Shown in pieces: positions 8,866 through 16,739 of a stretch of DNA of 64,000 bases. The position numbers and the translations under genes were made by a program. The notes under the pieces are model-generated. The model did no database searches. It saw only the letters and a list, made by a program, of their open reading frames with translations, and was not told where the DNA came from. Source of the stretch: an uncultured Acetatifactor sp. (GTDB lineage: Bacteria > Bacillota > Clostridia > Lachnospirales > Lachnospiraceae); assembly GCA_910589035.1 (NCBI GenBank), contig CAJUSI010000081.1:62001-126000 (forward strand). Reading direction: 5' to 3'. Each line of letters begins with the position of its first letter. The stretch's first letter is position 1.

Positions 8866-9720
8866 ATGGGGAAGCAGCTGAAACGGGAAAATATAATATA
8901 CGGCTTCCTGGCTCTGCTGTGCTTTGCCTTACTTTACGCCGTAACATATCCCGGGAACGCCGACGCGGCGGAGGGGCGGCAGGAGGTAAAAATAGTTGCC
9001 TTTGGGGACAGTGTGTTCGGTGAGGTTCGGGATAATACGGCGGTTCCTGTCCTGCTTCAGGATATTTTAGGGGAGAGCATATACAATGCGGCGCTGGGAG
9101 GAACCTGCGTGGCGCGACTGGAAGCGGACAGGAGGATGGATTATGCGAAGAATTCTCTTTCGCTGGTGGGCTTGACCAAGGCTGTCCGGGCAGGGGATTT
9201 CAGAGTACAGCGGTCCCTGAGGATGCGGGAGAGCAACACGCAGTATTTCGGAGAGTCGCTGGAAGGGCTGAGCCGGGTGGACTTTTCACAGGTGGAGACA
9301 ATATTGATCCAGGAGGGGCTTAACGATTATCACGCCGGAGTTCCTGTTGAAAATCCGGAGAACCCTTATGATGAATATACTTTTTTGGGGGCGCTGAGGA
9401 GTTCTGTGAGGGCATTGCGGGATACAAATCCTGAAATCAGAATTGTGCTGGTGACACCCACCTACACATGGTATACGGAAATGGGACTGACCTGTGAGGA
9501 GCGGGATATGGGGGGCGGTATTCTGGAGGAATACGTGGATGCCGAGATTCGTGCGGCAGAAGAGCTTGGAATAGAGATAATTGATGTGTATCATGATTTT
9601 TTCCCTCATGAGAAATGGGAGGATAAGGATCTGTATACAAGGGACGGTATGCACCCGAATGATGAGGGGCGCAGGATGCTGGCGGAAAAAATAGCCGCAT
9701 GCCTGATGACAGGGAGATAA
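8866..9720 (+). CDS. SGNH/GDSL-family hydrolase, secreted or membrane anchored
   Basis: A 284-residue protein with an N-terminal hydrophobic signal/anchor segment (about residues 10-28). An SGNH fold follows: block I VAFGDSVFGE with nucleophile Ser49, oxyanion Gly in NAALGGT, QEGLNDYHAG carrying the GxND motif, and DGMHPNDEG with the catalytic Asp and His. All four catalytic blocks are present. It probably acts outside the cell on ester groups of the surface glycan. The related proteins at 5827 and 15261 are respectively frameshifted and lacking catalytic residues, so this is the only intact copy. AGGAGAAAG precedes the ATG. The next gene starts 2 nt after the stop, indicating coupling. Confidence 0.85.
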   Translation: MGKQLKRENIIYGFLALLCFALLYAVTYPGNADAAEGRQEVKIVAFGDSVFGEVRDNTAVPVLLQDILGESIYNAALGGTCVARLEADRRMDYAKNSLSLVGLTKAVRAGDFRVQRSLRMRESNTQYFGESLEGLSRVDFSQVETILIQEGLNDYHAGVPVENPENPYDEYTFLGALRSSVRALRDTNPEIRIVLVTPTYTWYTEMGLTCEERDMGGGILEEYVDAEIRAAEELGIEIIDVYHDFFPHEKWEDKDLYTRDGMHPNDEGRRMLAEKIAACLMTGR

Positions 9721-9721
9721 A

Positions 9722-10678
9722 ATGGCATTCTTATCAATTGTACTACCGGCGTATAACGAAGAAGAGAATATTATGAATACTGCTGCGGTGCTGTCGAAGA
9801 CCCTGGAGGAAAACGGGATTGAATACGAGCTTGTCTTTATCAGCGACGGCTCCAGGGATCGGACCTTTGAGCGGATCCGGGACGCGGCGGCGGATAATCC
9901 CAGGATCCGGGGGGCGGAATTTTCCCGCAACTTCGGCAAGGAAGCGGCTATCTTTGCGGGTCTGGAGATGGCAAAGGGCAATGCGGTCATTGTGATGGAC
10001 TGCGATCTGCAGCATCCTCCCCAGGTGATTCCCGAGATGTGGAAGCTCTGGCAGGAGGGTGCGGAGGTTGTGGAGGGTATTAAACAGAGCCGGGGGCAAG
10101 AGAGCCTGGCACACAGGCTTTCCGCCGGAATGTTTTATAAAATCATGAGCATGCTGATCAAGATGGATATGAATGCCTCCTCGGACTTCAAGCTTTTGGA
10201 TCGGAAAGTGGTGGACGTGCTATTATCTCTGCCGGAGAGGAACACCTTTTTCAGGGCATTAAGCTTCTGGGTGGGCTTCCGCACGGAGACCGTGACCTAT
10301 GAGGTACAGGAACGCCGGTACGGTAAGAGCAAATGGTCTTTTTTCAGCCTGATGAAATATGCGGTTACCAACGCCACCTCCTTCAGCACGCTGCCTCTTC
10401 AGATGGTGACGGCGATGGGACTTGTGGCCATCCTCTTCAGCGTGATATTGTTTTTTGATACCTTGATTCGATTTCTCTCAGGAGCGGCAGTGGAGGGGTT
10501 CACCACAGTGATTCTTCTTATTTTAATAATCGGAGGATTCCTGATGCTGGGGCTTGGGATTGTCGGGCATTATCTGGCCAGAATCTATGAGGAGGTAAAG
10601 GGAAGACCCAAGTATATCATCAGGCAGACCACGGAAGAAGAAACGATAAAATGTGATATAAAAAAGGAAAAGAGGTAG
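9722..10678 (+). CDS. GT2 glycosyltransferase, GtrB/DPM1 type
   Basis: A 318-residue membrane-linked GT2 enzyme. The GT-A core shows SIVLPAYNEEENI, FISDGSRDRTF, FSRNFGKEAAIFAGL and the DxD-like MDCDLQHPP. ERRYGKSKWSFF is a characteristic loop of bactoprenol-phosphate glycosyltransferases. Two C-terminal transmembrane hairpins span about residues 230-290. It is probably translationally coupled to the SGNH gene (2-nt gap), and the WecE-like gene follows 3 nt later. It probably charges undecaprenyl phosphate with one sugar for an extracytoplasmic transferase; the donor could be the amino sugar made by the next gene (inference). Confidence 0.88.
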   Translation: MAFLSIVLPAYNEEENIMNTAAVLSKTLEENGIEYELVFISDGSRDRTFERIRDAAADNPRIRGAEFSRNFGKEAAIFAGLEMAKGNAVIVMDCDLQHPPQVIPEMWKLWQEGAEVVEGIKQSRGQESLAHRLSAGMFYKIMSMLIKMDMNASSDFKLLDRKVVDVLLSLPERNTFFRALSFWVGFRTETVTYEVQERRYGKSKWSFFSLMKYAVTNATSFSTLPLQMVTAMGLVAILFSVILFFDTLIRFLSGAAVEGFTTVILLILIIGGFLMLGLGIVGHYLARIYEEVKGRPKYIIRQTTEEETIKCDIKKEKR

Positions 10679-10681
10679 AAT

Positions 10682-11812
10682 ATGATTAATTTCAATGTGC
10701 CGCCCTACGCGGAAAAAGCAATGGATTATATTCAGGAATGTGTCAGAAACCAGAAAATATGCGGGGACGGTTTTTACACGAAAAAGTGTAATGAATGGAT
10801 TGAGAAAAAGACGGGAACAGCCAAATGCCTGCTCACCACCTCCTGCACCCACGCCACGGAGCTGGCGGCGCTGCTGCTTCCTGATATCCGGCCGGGGGAT
10901 GAAGTCATTATGCCTGCCTTCACCTTTGTGTCCACTGCGGATGCATTTGTGCTTCGGGGCGCCGTTCCTGTATTTGTGGATATCCGGCCGGACACCATGA
11001 ACCTGGATGAAAAGCTGATAGAAGCTGCGGTGACGCCCAGGACCAGAGCCATCGTGCCGGTGCACTATGCCGGGGTGGCGTGCGAGATGGATACGATCAT
11101 GGATATTGCGGCACGGCATCATCTGGCGGTGATAGAGGATGCGGCCCAGGGAATCATGTCCGCCTATAAGGGAAGGGCACTGGGCACCATAGGCGATTTT
11201 GGCTGCTTCAGCTTTCATGAGACCAAGAATTACAGCATGGGCGAGGGAGGGGCTCTTCTGATCCGGGATGAAAAGCATGTGGAAGACGCGGAGATCATCC
11301 GGGAAAAGGGTACGAACCGCAGTAAGTATTACCGGGGGCAGATCGACAAATATACTTGGATCAATTATGGATCCTCCTATCTGCCCAGCGATATGAACGC
11401 GGCTTATCTGTATGCGCAGCTGGAGATTGCGGAGGAGATCAATTCCGCAAGACTGGCGCTCTGGAGCCGCTATTATGAGAATCTGCAGGGGCTGGCGGCA
11501 GCGGGGAAAATCGAGCTGCCCACGGTGCCGGAGGGATGCGTGCACAATGCCCATATGTTCTATATCAAGACGGCGGACATTGAGGAGAGGACGGCGCTGA
11601 AGGCTTATCTGGCGGAAAAGGAGGTTCTCGCGGTATTCCATTATATTCCGCTTCACACGGCGCCTGCCGGGAAGAAATTCGGACGCTTTCACGGGGAGGA
11701 CAGGTACACCACCAAAGAGAGCGAGCGCCTTCTGCGCCTGCCCATGTATTATGGACTGAAGGAAGAGCAGGTGGATTATATCTGCGATGCGGTAAAAGCT
11801 TTTTATGCATAA
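10682..11812 (+). CDS. wecE: dTDP-4-amino-4,6-dideoxygalactose transaminase, WecE-like
   Basis: A DegT/DnrJ-family PLP enzyme of 376 residues that closely resembles Escherichia coli WecE (RffA) from memory. The opening is FNVPPYAEKAMDYIQ, then PGDEVIMPAFTFVSTADA, VPVHYAGVACEMDTIM, EDAAQGIMSAYKGRALGT, the PLP lysine in FHETKNYS (Lys182) and a C-terminal GEDRYTTKESERLLRLPM. It would aminate dTDP-4-keto-6-deoxyglucose, using glutamate, to give dTDP-Fuc4N. The keto sugar would come from RmlA and RmlB in the same locus. The GNAT enzyme at 4151 is a candidate for the following acetylation. The product stereochemistry is inferred from similarity only. Confidence 0.88.
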   Translation: MINFNVPPYAEKAMDYIQECVRNQKICGDGFYTKKCNEWIEKKTGTAKCLLTTSCTHATELAALLLPDIRPGDEVIMPAFTFVSTADAFVLRGAVPVFVDIRPDTMNLDEKLIEAAVTPRTRAIVPVHYAGVACEMDTIMDIAARHHLAVIEDAAQGIMSAYKGRALGTIGDFGCFSFHETKNYSMGEGGALLIRDEKHVEDAEIIREKGTNRSKYYRGQIDKYTWINYGSSYLPSDMNAAYLYAQLEIAEEINSARLALWSRYYENLQGLAAAGKIELPTVPEGCVHNAHMFYIKTADIEERTALKAYLAEKEVLAVFHYIPLHTAPAGKKFGRFHGEDRYTTKESERLLRLPMYYGLKEEQVDYICDAVKAFYA

Positions 11813-11847
11813 AAGGACGGACCGAATGCCGGGGAACGGGTGTTTGC

Positions 11848-13110
11848 ATGGATGTGGTAAAGAGAGCCGCGGCCCATATGGCCGCCGTGATGAGAATAAT
11901 TTTATTTATCGGCTTCAGCATCCAGATTGCTTTGGGGCTTGTATGGCTGTTTTGCAATTTCGGGAATGTTCAGGATTTCGGGGAGCCGGATTCCGCATTG
12001 TATGAATGGCTTTTCGGATTGGCGGGGAAAAACCACCGGGTTATGTATCTGCTGCAGCTTACCGCCGCCTTTTGGGCGGGAAACTGTCTATGCGGAAGCC
12101 TGGGGGCAGGGAGCGGCTCACCGGAGGGAGAGGAGCATTCCTGCAATGGCTCCGGTAAAGGATCCAAGAGCTTCGGAGGACTTTGGAAGCTCTGGAGCGG
12201 ACTTGTCCTGCTGACCTTTCCCTTTGCCCTGCAGTGCCATCTGGCCGTTCAGCCCTATTCTTTTATGGCATCCCTCTTTATGGTATTGCTTTCCTTTCCG
12301 GTAAAAAGCCTGCGCGGCCGGAGGACAGGGAGCCGGGCGGCCGGAGGGTGGAAGAGGAGAACAGGGCGTCTCGCGGGAGCGGCCGTCTGTGCCGGATTAT
12401 TGGTTTTGCTGTCCGGAGCGACTGACCGGGAGCACAGGGAGGAGCCGGGGAGAAGTTTTGAGGCCGCTATGGCCAGCCGATTTGCCTGGCCTACCATATG
12501 GAATGACCGGGTGTACTGGACGGAAGACCTGCGGCAGATAGCGACGGATGATGTGTTGTGGGAGATAGCCTATTATCCGCATAATATGGAAAAATTGCAG
12601 GCGAGGCTGGAAGAACGGGCCGGGAAGGACGGCGCGAAGGCATATTATCTGCAGATTGCGAAGACAGGGTGGGAGATTCACTCTTCAATGGTGATACGGC
12701 AGATTGGCTGGGACGTGCTGGGCTATATGATAACGCCCCCCGTTTTTCAGCAGCAGCTTATGGGAAATGCATATGATTCCTACACCGGAAGAAATTATGA
12801 GGTGATGCGGGATCATAAACCGATGCTGACCAGGTATTATGTAGATTACGCCTGCTGGTGGTTCAGCTGGATGCTTGTGTTGGTCTTTGGACTCACGGCA
12901 ATCAGGATGTTCCTGAAGAGGACTCCCGGTTGGAGGAAAAGGATGATATCCCTGATCTGCTGTCTTATATTCTCAGGTGTCTGTTCGGCAATTCTTGCAA
13001 TGCGCGGCGCCGGGATTATGGATTACAGATTGACCATAGCAGTCAATGAATTATGGCTGATCTGGGCACTTCTGCAAATGGAGCAGGGGAACCGGGGAAT
13101 GGACAGATAG
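11848..13110 (+). CDS. Membrane protein of unknown function
   Basis: A 420-residue protein with about seven or eight hydrophobic segments. The first is near residues 14-36, others near 58-80, 112-150 and 180-195. A large soluble loop (about residues 200-335, with RFAWPTIWNDRVYW and AYDSYTGRNY) precedes three C-terminal helices. A Gly/Ser-rich stretch around residues 82-108 looks like a low-complexity insertion between helices. I do not recognise the family. Its position between GT genes suggests a polymerase, GT-C or export-related role, but no motif proves it. The ribosome binding site is weak. Confidence 0.55.
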   Translation: MDVVKRAAAHMAAVMRIILFIGFSIQIALGLVWLFCNFGNVQDFGEPDSALYEWLFGLAGKNHRVMYLLQLTAAFWAGNCLCGSLGAGSGSPEGEEHSCNGSGKGSKSFGGLWKLWSGLVLLTFPFALQCHLAVQPYSFMASLFMVLLSFPVKSLRGRRTGSRAAGGWKRRTGRLAGAAVCAGLLVLLSGATDREHREEPGRSFEAAMASRFAWPTIWNDRVYWTEDLRQIATDDVLWEIAYYPHNMEKLQARLEERAGKDGAKAYYLQIAKTGWEIHSSMVIRQIGWDVLGYMITPPVFQQQLMGNAYDSYTGRNYEVMRDHKPMLTRYYVDYACWWFSWMLVLVFGLTAIRMFLKRTPGWRKRMISLICCLIFSGVCSAILAMRGAGIMDYRLTIAVNELWLIWALLQMEQGNRGMDR

Positions 13111-13122
13111 GGACTGGACATT

Positions 13123-14250
13123 ATGCTCCGGGGTATCTGCAAATGGAGCAGAGGAATGGAGAATGCAGGGAAAGGGAACGGAAGGGTGATTATACAATTA
13201 TTGGTTTTGGGAATATTGCTGCTGGCCGTGCCTGTGATGATCGGAGGCCTGTTTTCCCGTGCGGACAGGGGCTGTGAAGGCATCCTCTTTCGGTGGATAA
13301 GCGGGCAGTTCCTGCTTTGGGCCGGCTTTCAGATGATCTGTGTCCCGCTTATTTTAAAGGAGAGCCGCTTTGGCTCTGTCGCAAACCTGTTTCTGGGGTA
13401 TATGCTGGCATGTATGCTACTGGCGGCCGGAGCGGGAGTGAGGCGCCGGGCGAAGAGTGCAGAGAGCCGCTTTGCCTTTTGGAAGCGCGGCCGGATTGAA
13501 AAGCGCCGGGAGGGCCTGCTGCTTTGGGCAGTTTTCTTTGCGCTTTTGTTTTTTCAGCTGATACAGGCGGTGAGACTTTCCTATGCCGACACGGATGATG
13601 CATTTTATGTGGCCGTGTCCAGCGTGACTGAGAGCGCGGATACCATGTATCAGATTCTGCCCTATACCGGCTTGGCAACGGGGCTGGATATCAGGCACGG
13701 CCTGGCGCCTTTTCCGATCTGGATTGCCTTTCTGGCTAAAATGTCGGGGATGCAGGCGGTAATGGTGGCCAAGCTGATATTGCCGGTTGTGCTGATCAGC
13801 ATGGCATATGCCATATTTTATCTGCTGGGAGGTCTGCTTTTTCCGGAGAAGGGAGGCCGGCAGGCGCTGTTTCTCATATTTACGGAGCTGCTGGTTTTGT
13901 TCGGAAATTATTCTATCTATACGGCTGAGAATTTCCTGATAGCCAGAAGCAGACAGGGAAAAGCGGCATTGGGCAGCATCGTGATTCCCTTTCTGCTGTA
14001 TCTGCTGTTGCTGCTGATGAAAAGGCTGCAGGAGGGATGGAAGATTTCTCCTGCATTATATCTGCTGCTGGGGGCTGGGGCTGCCACAGGCTGCCTATGC
14101 TCCACGCTGGGGGCGCTGCTCATATGCCTGATGATCGGAATTGCAGGCTTATTGGGCGCCGTTTTCTATAAAGGGTTCAGAGAACTGGTTCTGTTGGCGG
14201 TATGCTGCCTGCCGTGCGTATGCTTTGCGGCGCTGTATTTCTTTTACTGA
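13123..14250 (+). CDS. Multi-pass membrane protein, GT-C-like (DUF6077-like)
   Basis: A 375-residue membrane protein with about nine hydrophobic segments. After the fourth comes an outward loop with SYADTDDAFYVAVSS, an acidic pair in the place where GT-C enzymes carry their catalytic or metal-binding Asp residues. Then come GLDIRHGLAPFPIW and a set of helices. This arrangement reminds me of DUF6077-type proteins. The protein at 14383 looks like the part normally found C-terminal to such a domain, so the two may work together as a split protein. The start is uncertain: ATG 13156 is an alternative with AGAGGA immediately before it. Confidence 0.6.
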   Translation: MLRGICKWSRGMENAGKGNGRVIIQLLVLGILLLAVPVMIGGLFSRADRGCEGILFRWISGQFLLWAGFQMICVPLILKESRFGSVANLFLGYMLACMLLAAGAGVRRRAKSAESRFAFWKRGRIEKRREGLLLWAVFFALLFFQLIQAVRLSYADTDDAFYVAVSSVTESADTMYQILPYTGLATGLDIRHGLAPFPIWIAFLAKMSGMQAVMVAKLILPVVLISMAYAIFYLLGGLLFPEKGGRQALFLIFTELLVLFGNYSIYTAENFLIARSRQGKAALGSIVIPFLLYLLLLLMKRLQEGWKISPALYLLLGAGAATGCLCSTLGALLICLMIGIAGLLGAVFYKGFRELVLLAVCCLPCVCFAALYFFY

Positions 14251-14382
14251 CGCGGGCAGTGAGTCAGGGCCAAATCCCCGTAGAAGGAAGCGGAAGATTC
14301 GACTGATGCGGGGCAGGGGCAGAATTATCTGCAAGTGACAGGGGATCATTCGGCTTGGACGGAACGATAGACAGGAGGCTTT

Positions 14383-15162
14383 ATGTGGGAGGATGCGATT
14401 GCCCTGTTTCGGGAATACGCCGGGACGGGACTGATTGTAATATGGTATGTGATCTGCCTGATTTACCTCTGGATCAGAGAAAAAAGAAAATACATCAGGG
14501 TACTTCTGCTCTATGCGCCGGTACTTCTTCTGCTTATTTATTTCAACCCTCTGTTTGCCGGACTGATATACGGGCTGGTTGGGGGTGAGATTTATTACCG
14601 TATTTTGTGGCTGCTTCCCATGACGGTTGTGATAGCCTATACAAGTACCTGCATTTACGGGCAGCTGGCGGAGCAGGATAAGGGGAGGCTCAGAGCCGAT
14701 CTGTTTGCGCTGTGCGCCGTGGGGATAATCGCCGTCTCCGGCAGCTTTATCTACAACAGCCCTCTTTTTTCCAGAGCGGAGAACAGATATCATGTGCCTG
14801 ACAGCGTGGTTCATATCTGTGATGCGATCCAGGTGCCGGGCAGGGAAGTGATGGCGGCGTTTCCGCTGGAGCTGGTGCCCTATGTAAGGCAGTATTCCTC
14901 TACCACATGCATGCCTTACGGGCGGGAAATGACAGTGGAAAGGTGGAATTACTACAATGAGCTCTCCGAAGCCATGGAACAGGAAATCATCGAAACGGAG
15001 GATCTGGTTTCTCTTGCCAGGGAGGCAGGATGCCATTTCTGCATCCTGCCCGAGAAAAAGAAAACCACGGAAGAACCGGAGAAGTATGGATGGATTAGAA
15101 TTTTGAACACGGATGGATATATAGTATACAGGGATCCGGCCATTGAATTGATTATACCATGA
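14383..15162 (+). CDS. Membrane protein, possible C-terminal partner of a split GT-C-like protein
   Basis: A 259-residue protein with about five hydrophobic segments in its first 130 residues, including FNPLFAGLIYG and YYRILWLLPMTVVIAY, followed by a soluble domain (about 140-259) that is extracytoplasmic by topology. CAGGAGG lies correctly ahead of the ATG. The helix pattern with a YYR..WLLP segment resembles the C-terminal half of long GT-C-like proteins; the upstream gene supplies an N-terminal-like half. No frame connects the two across the 132-nt gap, so this is not a simple frameshift. The stop codon is formed by the first bases of the repeat unit at 15157. Confidence 0.55.
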   Translation: MWEDAIALFREYAGTGLIVIWYVICLIYLWIREKRKYIRVLLLYAPVLLLLIYFNPLFAGLIYGLVGGEIYYRILWLLPMTVVIAYTSTCIYGQLAEQDKGRLRADLFALCAVGIIAVSGSFIYNSPLFSRAENRYHVPDSVVHICDAIQVPGREVMAAFPLELVPYVRQYSSTTCMPYGREMTVERWNYYNELSEAMEQEIIETEDLVSLAREAGCHFCILPEKKKTTEEPEKYGWIRILNTDGYIVYRDPAIELIIP

Positions 15163-15230
15163 GCACAGCAGCACACATGGCAGATGTCCATCCGGCCGTT
15201 TCATGCCGGGAAAAAGGACATTGTATTATG
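15157..15230 (+). repeat. Isolated copy of the 69-bp CATGAGC repeat
   Basis: Matches the units of the array at 59350-59575: ACCATGAGCACAGCAGC start, CATGGCAGATG centre, then CATCCGGCCGTT and a purine-rich end. It lies between convergent genes and provides the stop codon of the upstream one. A degenerate second unit may follow to about 15245. Confidence 0.7.
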
Positions 15231-15260
15231 ATCTTGTGCACAGCACTGCAAATAGCCCTG

Positions 15261-16418
15261 TCATTCCTCGGCCACAGGGGCCTGATGTTCCGGATTGCCA
15301 TAGTAGTTGAGCGCGTACACCAGGCGCTCGGCTATTTTTTTTCTTCCCGCCGGATTCAAATGCAGGTTGTCCTTCAGATACTCCGTGGCATTGTCTTCGT
15401 TGATGGTGCCGTACAGATTGTCCACATAGGTGACGCTTTTGGAGCTGCAGGAGGTGTACTGCTTGATCACATAGGTGGATAATACATCCCATCCATATCT
15501 TTTGATGTCACTGCTGACATAGCTGCCGTCGTCCTCAACGGCAAAGGCGTAGGGGGGAGACATGACAATAATGCGGATATTGGGATAACATACCTGAAGC
15601 AGCTCAATGCCGGCTTCCGTGCTGCCGGTAAACTGCGTGATATCCGTGTAGTCTTCATCATTGTACATGGGATGCCCGGCCAGGTAGTCGCTGCCGTCAT
15701 ACATGACGACAACCACGTCCACCGTACTTAAGTCAAGGCCGGTTAAGGTATTGTATACCTCCATTGCCTCAGGAGGAGCACTGTCTCCCAGCAGCTCCAA
15801 TCCCTTTTTGAATTCGGCATCCGTATAATCGTGAAATCCCGTCGCCAGGGAGACCAGCCAGTAGAAGCTGAAGATATCCGAAGGGGCCGTGGAAGCATCC
15901 AGATTCAGCTGCTCTGCGGCGAGGTAGCTCCCGCTGACGGAACAGTTATATACAGTGGCGCCGGTCATATCATGGAGCATATTTGCCAGATTGTCATCGG
16001 AACTCCTGTCATCCGCAAAGGGAGCATTGCCGAAGACCAGGATGGTATCTCCCTGGCCGTATTCTTTATACACCGGATTGCCGTCCGGGCCGAACAGGGG
16101 AAGGATGGTATCCAGGGTATCCTCGTAGGTGCCGGGGCCGTCCTTGAATATTTCATCCAGATCTACAAGCTGACCGAAATTCAGAACTTTATAAACCAGG
16201 CATCCTACAAAAACCAGGGCGACAATCAAAAGAATGACATGCAGATTGACATGGGACAGGAAGCCTCTCCCTTTCGTTTCCTGCTTTGAGCCTGACTCCG
16301 GGGGAAGCTGCGTGGAATCGGCATCCGGGGATTCAGGATCCCCCTCTAAATCTATAATATGAATATCCGGTATCTCATTGCGTATTTCCTGATTACGGTT
16401 CTTCTTTCTGCTTTCCAT
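15261..16418 (-). CDS. SGNH-hydrolase-like protein lacking catalytic Ser and Asn
   Basis: A 385-residue protein: an acidic cytoplasmic N-terminus (about 1-55), one transmembrane helix (about 58-80, VNLHVILLIVALVFVGCLVY) and an SGNH-like ectodomain. It shares the framework of the proteins at 8866 and 5827: a block I position, a YLAGHPM segment after the GxND position, a YPNIRIIVMSPPYA strand and DNLHLNPAGRK. However, block I reads FGNAP instead of GDS and the GxND block reads YDGSDY. The final Asp and His remain. It may be a binding pseudoenzyme or use altered chemistry. CGGAGAA precedes the ATG. It is transcribed against the operon. Confidence 0.75.
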   Translation of the reverse strand: MESRKKNRNQEIRNEIPDIHIIDLEGDPESPDADSTQLPPESGSKQETKGRGFLSHVNLHVILLIVALVFVGCLVYKVLNFGQLVDLDEIFKDGPGTYEDTLDTILPLFGPDGNPVYKEYGQGDTILVFGNAPFADDRSSDDNLANMLHDMTGATVYNCSVSGSYLAAEQLNLDASTAPSDIFSFYWLVSLATGFHDYTDAEFKKGLELLGDSAPPEAMEVYNTLTGLDLSTVDVVVVMYDGSDYLAGHPMYNDEDYTDITQFTGSTEAGIELLQVCYPNIRIIVMSPPYAFAVEDDGSYVSSDIKRYGWDVLSTYVIKQYTSCSSKSVTYVDNLYGTINEDNATEYLKDNLHLNPAGRKKIAERLVYALNYYGNPEHQAPVAEE

Positions 16419-16443
16419 ATAATTCTCCGTTTCGTAAACACAT

Positions 16444-16580
16444 TAGGCGCTTAACAACGAGATGTTGCGCAAAATGGCAAAGTTATGGTTCCGGTTTATC
16501 CGGGTTAGGCTCTTGACAATGGAATTCTGCGTATTTTGACAGAATTATGGTTGTTCCGTCCTGCCCGGGTTGGGATAAAA
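16444..16580 (+). repeat. Two tandem degenerate copies of a ~65-bp intergenic repeat
   Basis: Both copies start TTAGGC, then CTTAACAA or CTTGACAA, then a TGCG segment, an ATTATGGTT or GTTATGGTT segment and end in CCGGGTT. Related copies are at 19773-19830 and 52103-52170, and a partial one near 26850-26905. Confidence 0.5.
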
Positions 16581-16668
16581 ACCATTTTACTATTATAAAA
16601 CGGGAAAGTCTACATTATTAATGCGATTTAAAAGATTTTAAGAATTTATGAAGAAATATTGATAGCTA

Positions 16669-16697
16669 TTGAAGAAAAGGAGACGAGGTGCTATAAT
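16669..16697 (+). promoter_or_regulatory. Sigma-A promoter for GH25 gene
   Basis: TTGAAG, a 17-nt spacer, then consensus TATAAT. It lies downstream of the earliest in-frame start candidate (16659), so translation must begin later, at 16740. Confidence 0.65.
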
Positions 16698-16739
16698 GTT
16701 ACAAAATTGTTACGTTTTTACCTTGAAAGGATGCTGTCA

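Larger units (their letters stand above)
16419..16739 (+). other. Intergenic region with tandem 65-bp repeats and a promoter
   Basis: No gene is seen. It holds two adjacent copies of a degenerate repeat (16444-16507 and 16505-16580), then an AT-rich stretch with the promoter at 16669-16697. Confidence 0.5.

Noticed and set aside
16659..16739. ATG 16659 as start of the long GH25 gene
   Set aside because: The promoter (16669-16697) lies downstream of it; GAAAGG fits ATG 16740.
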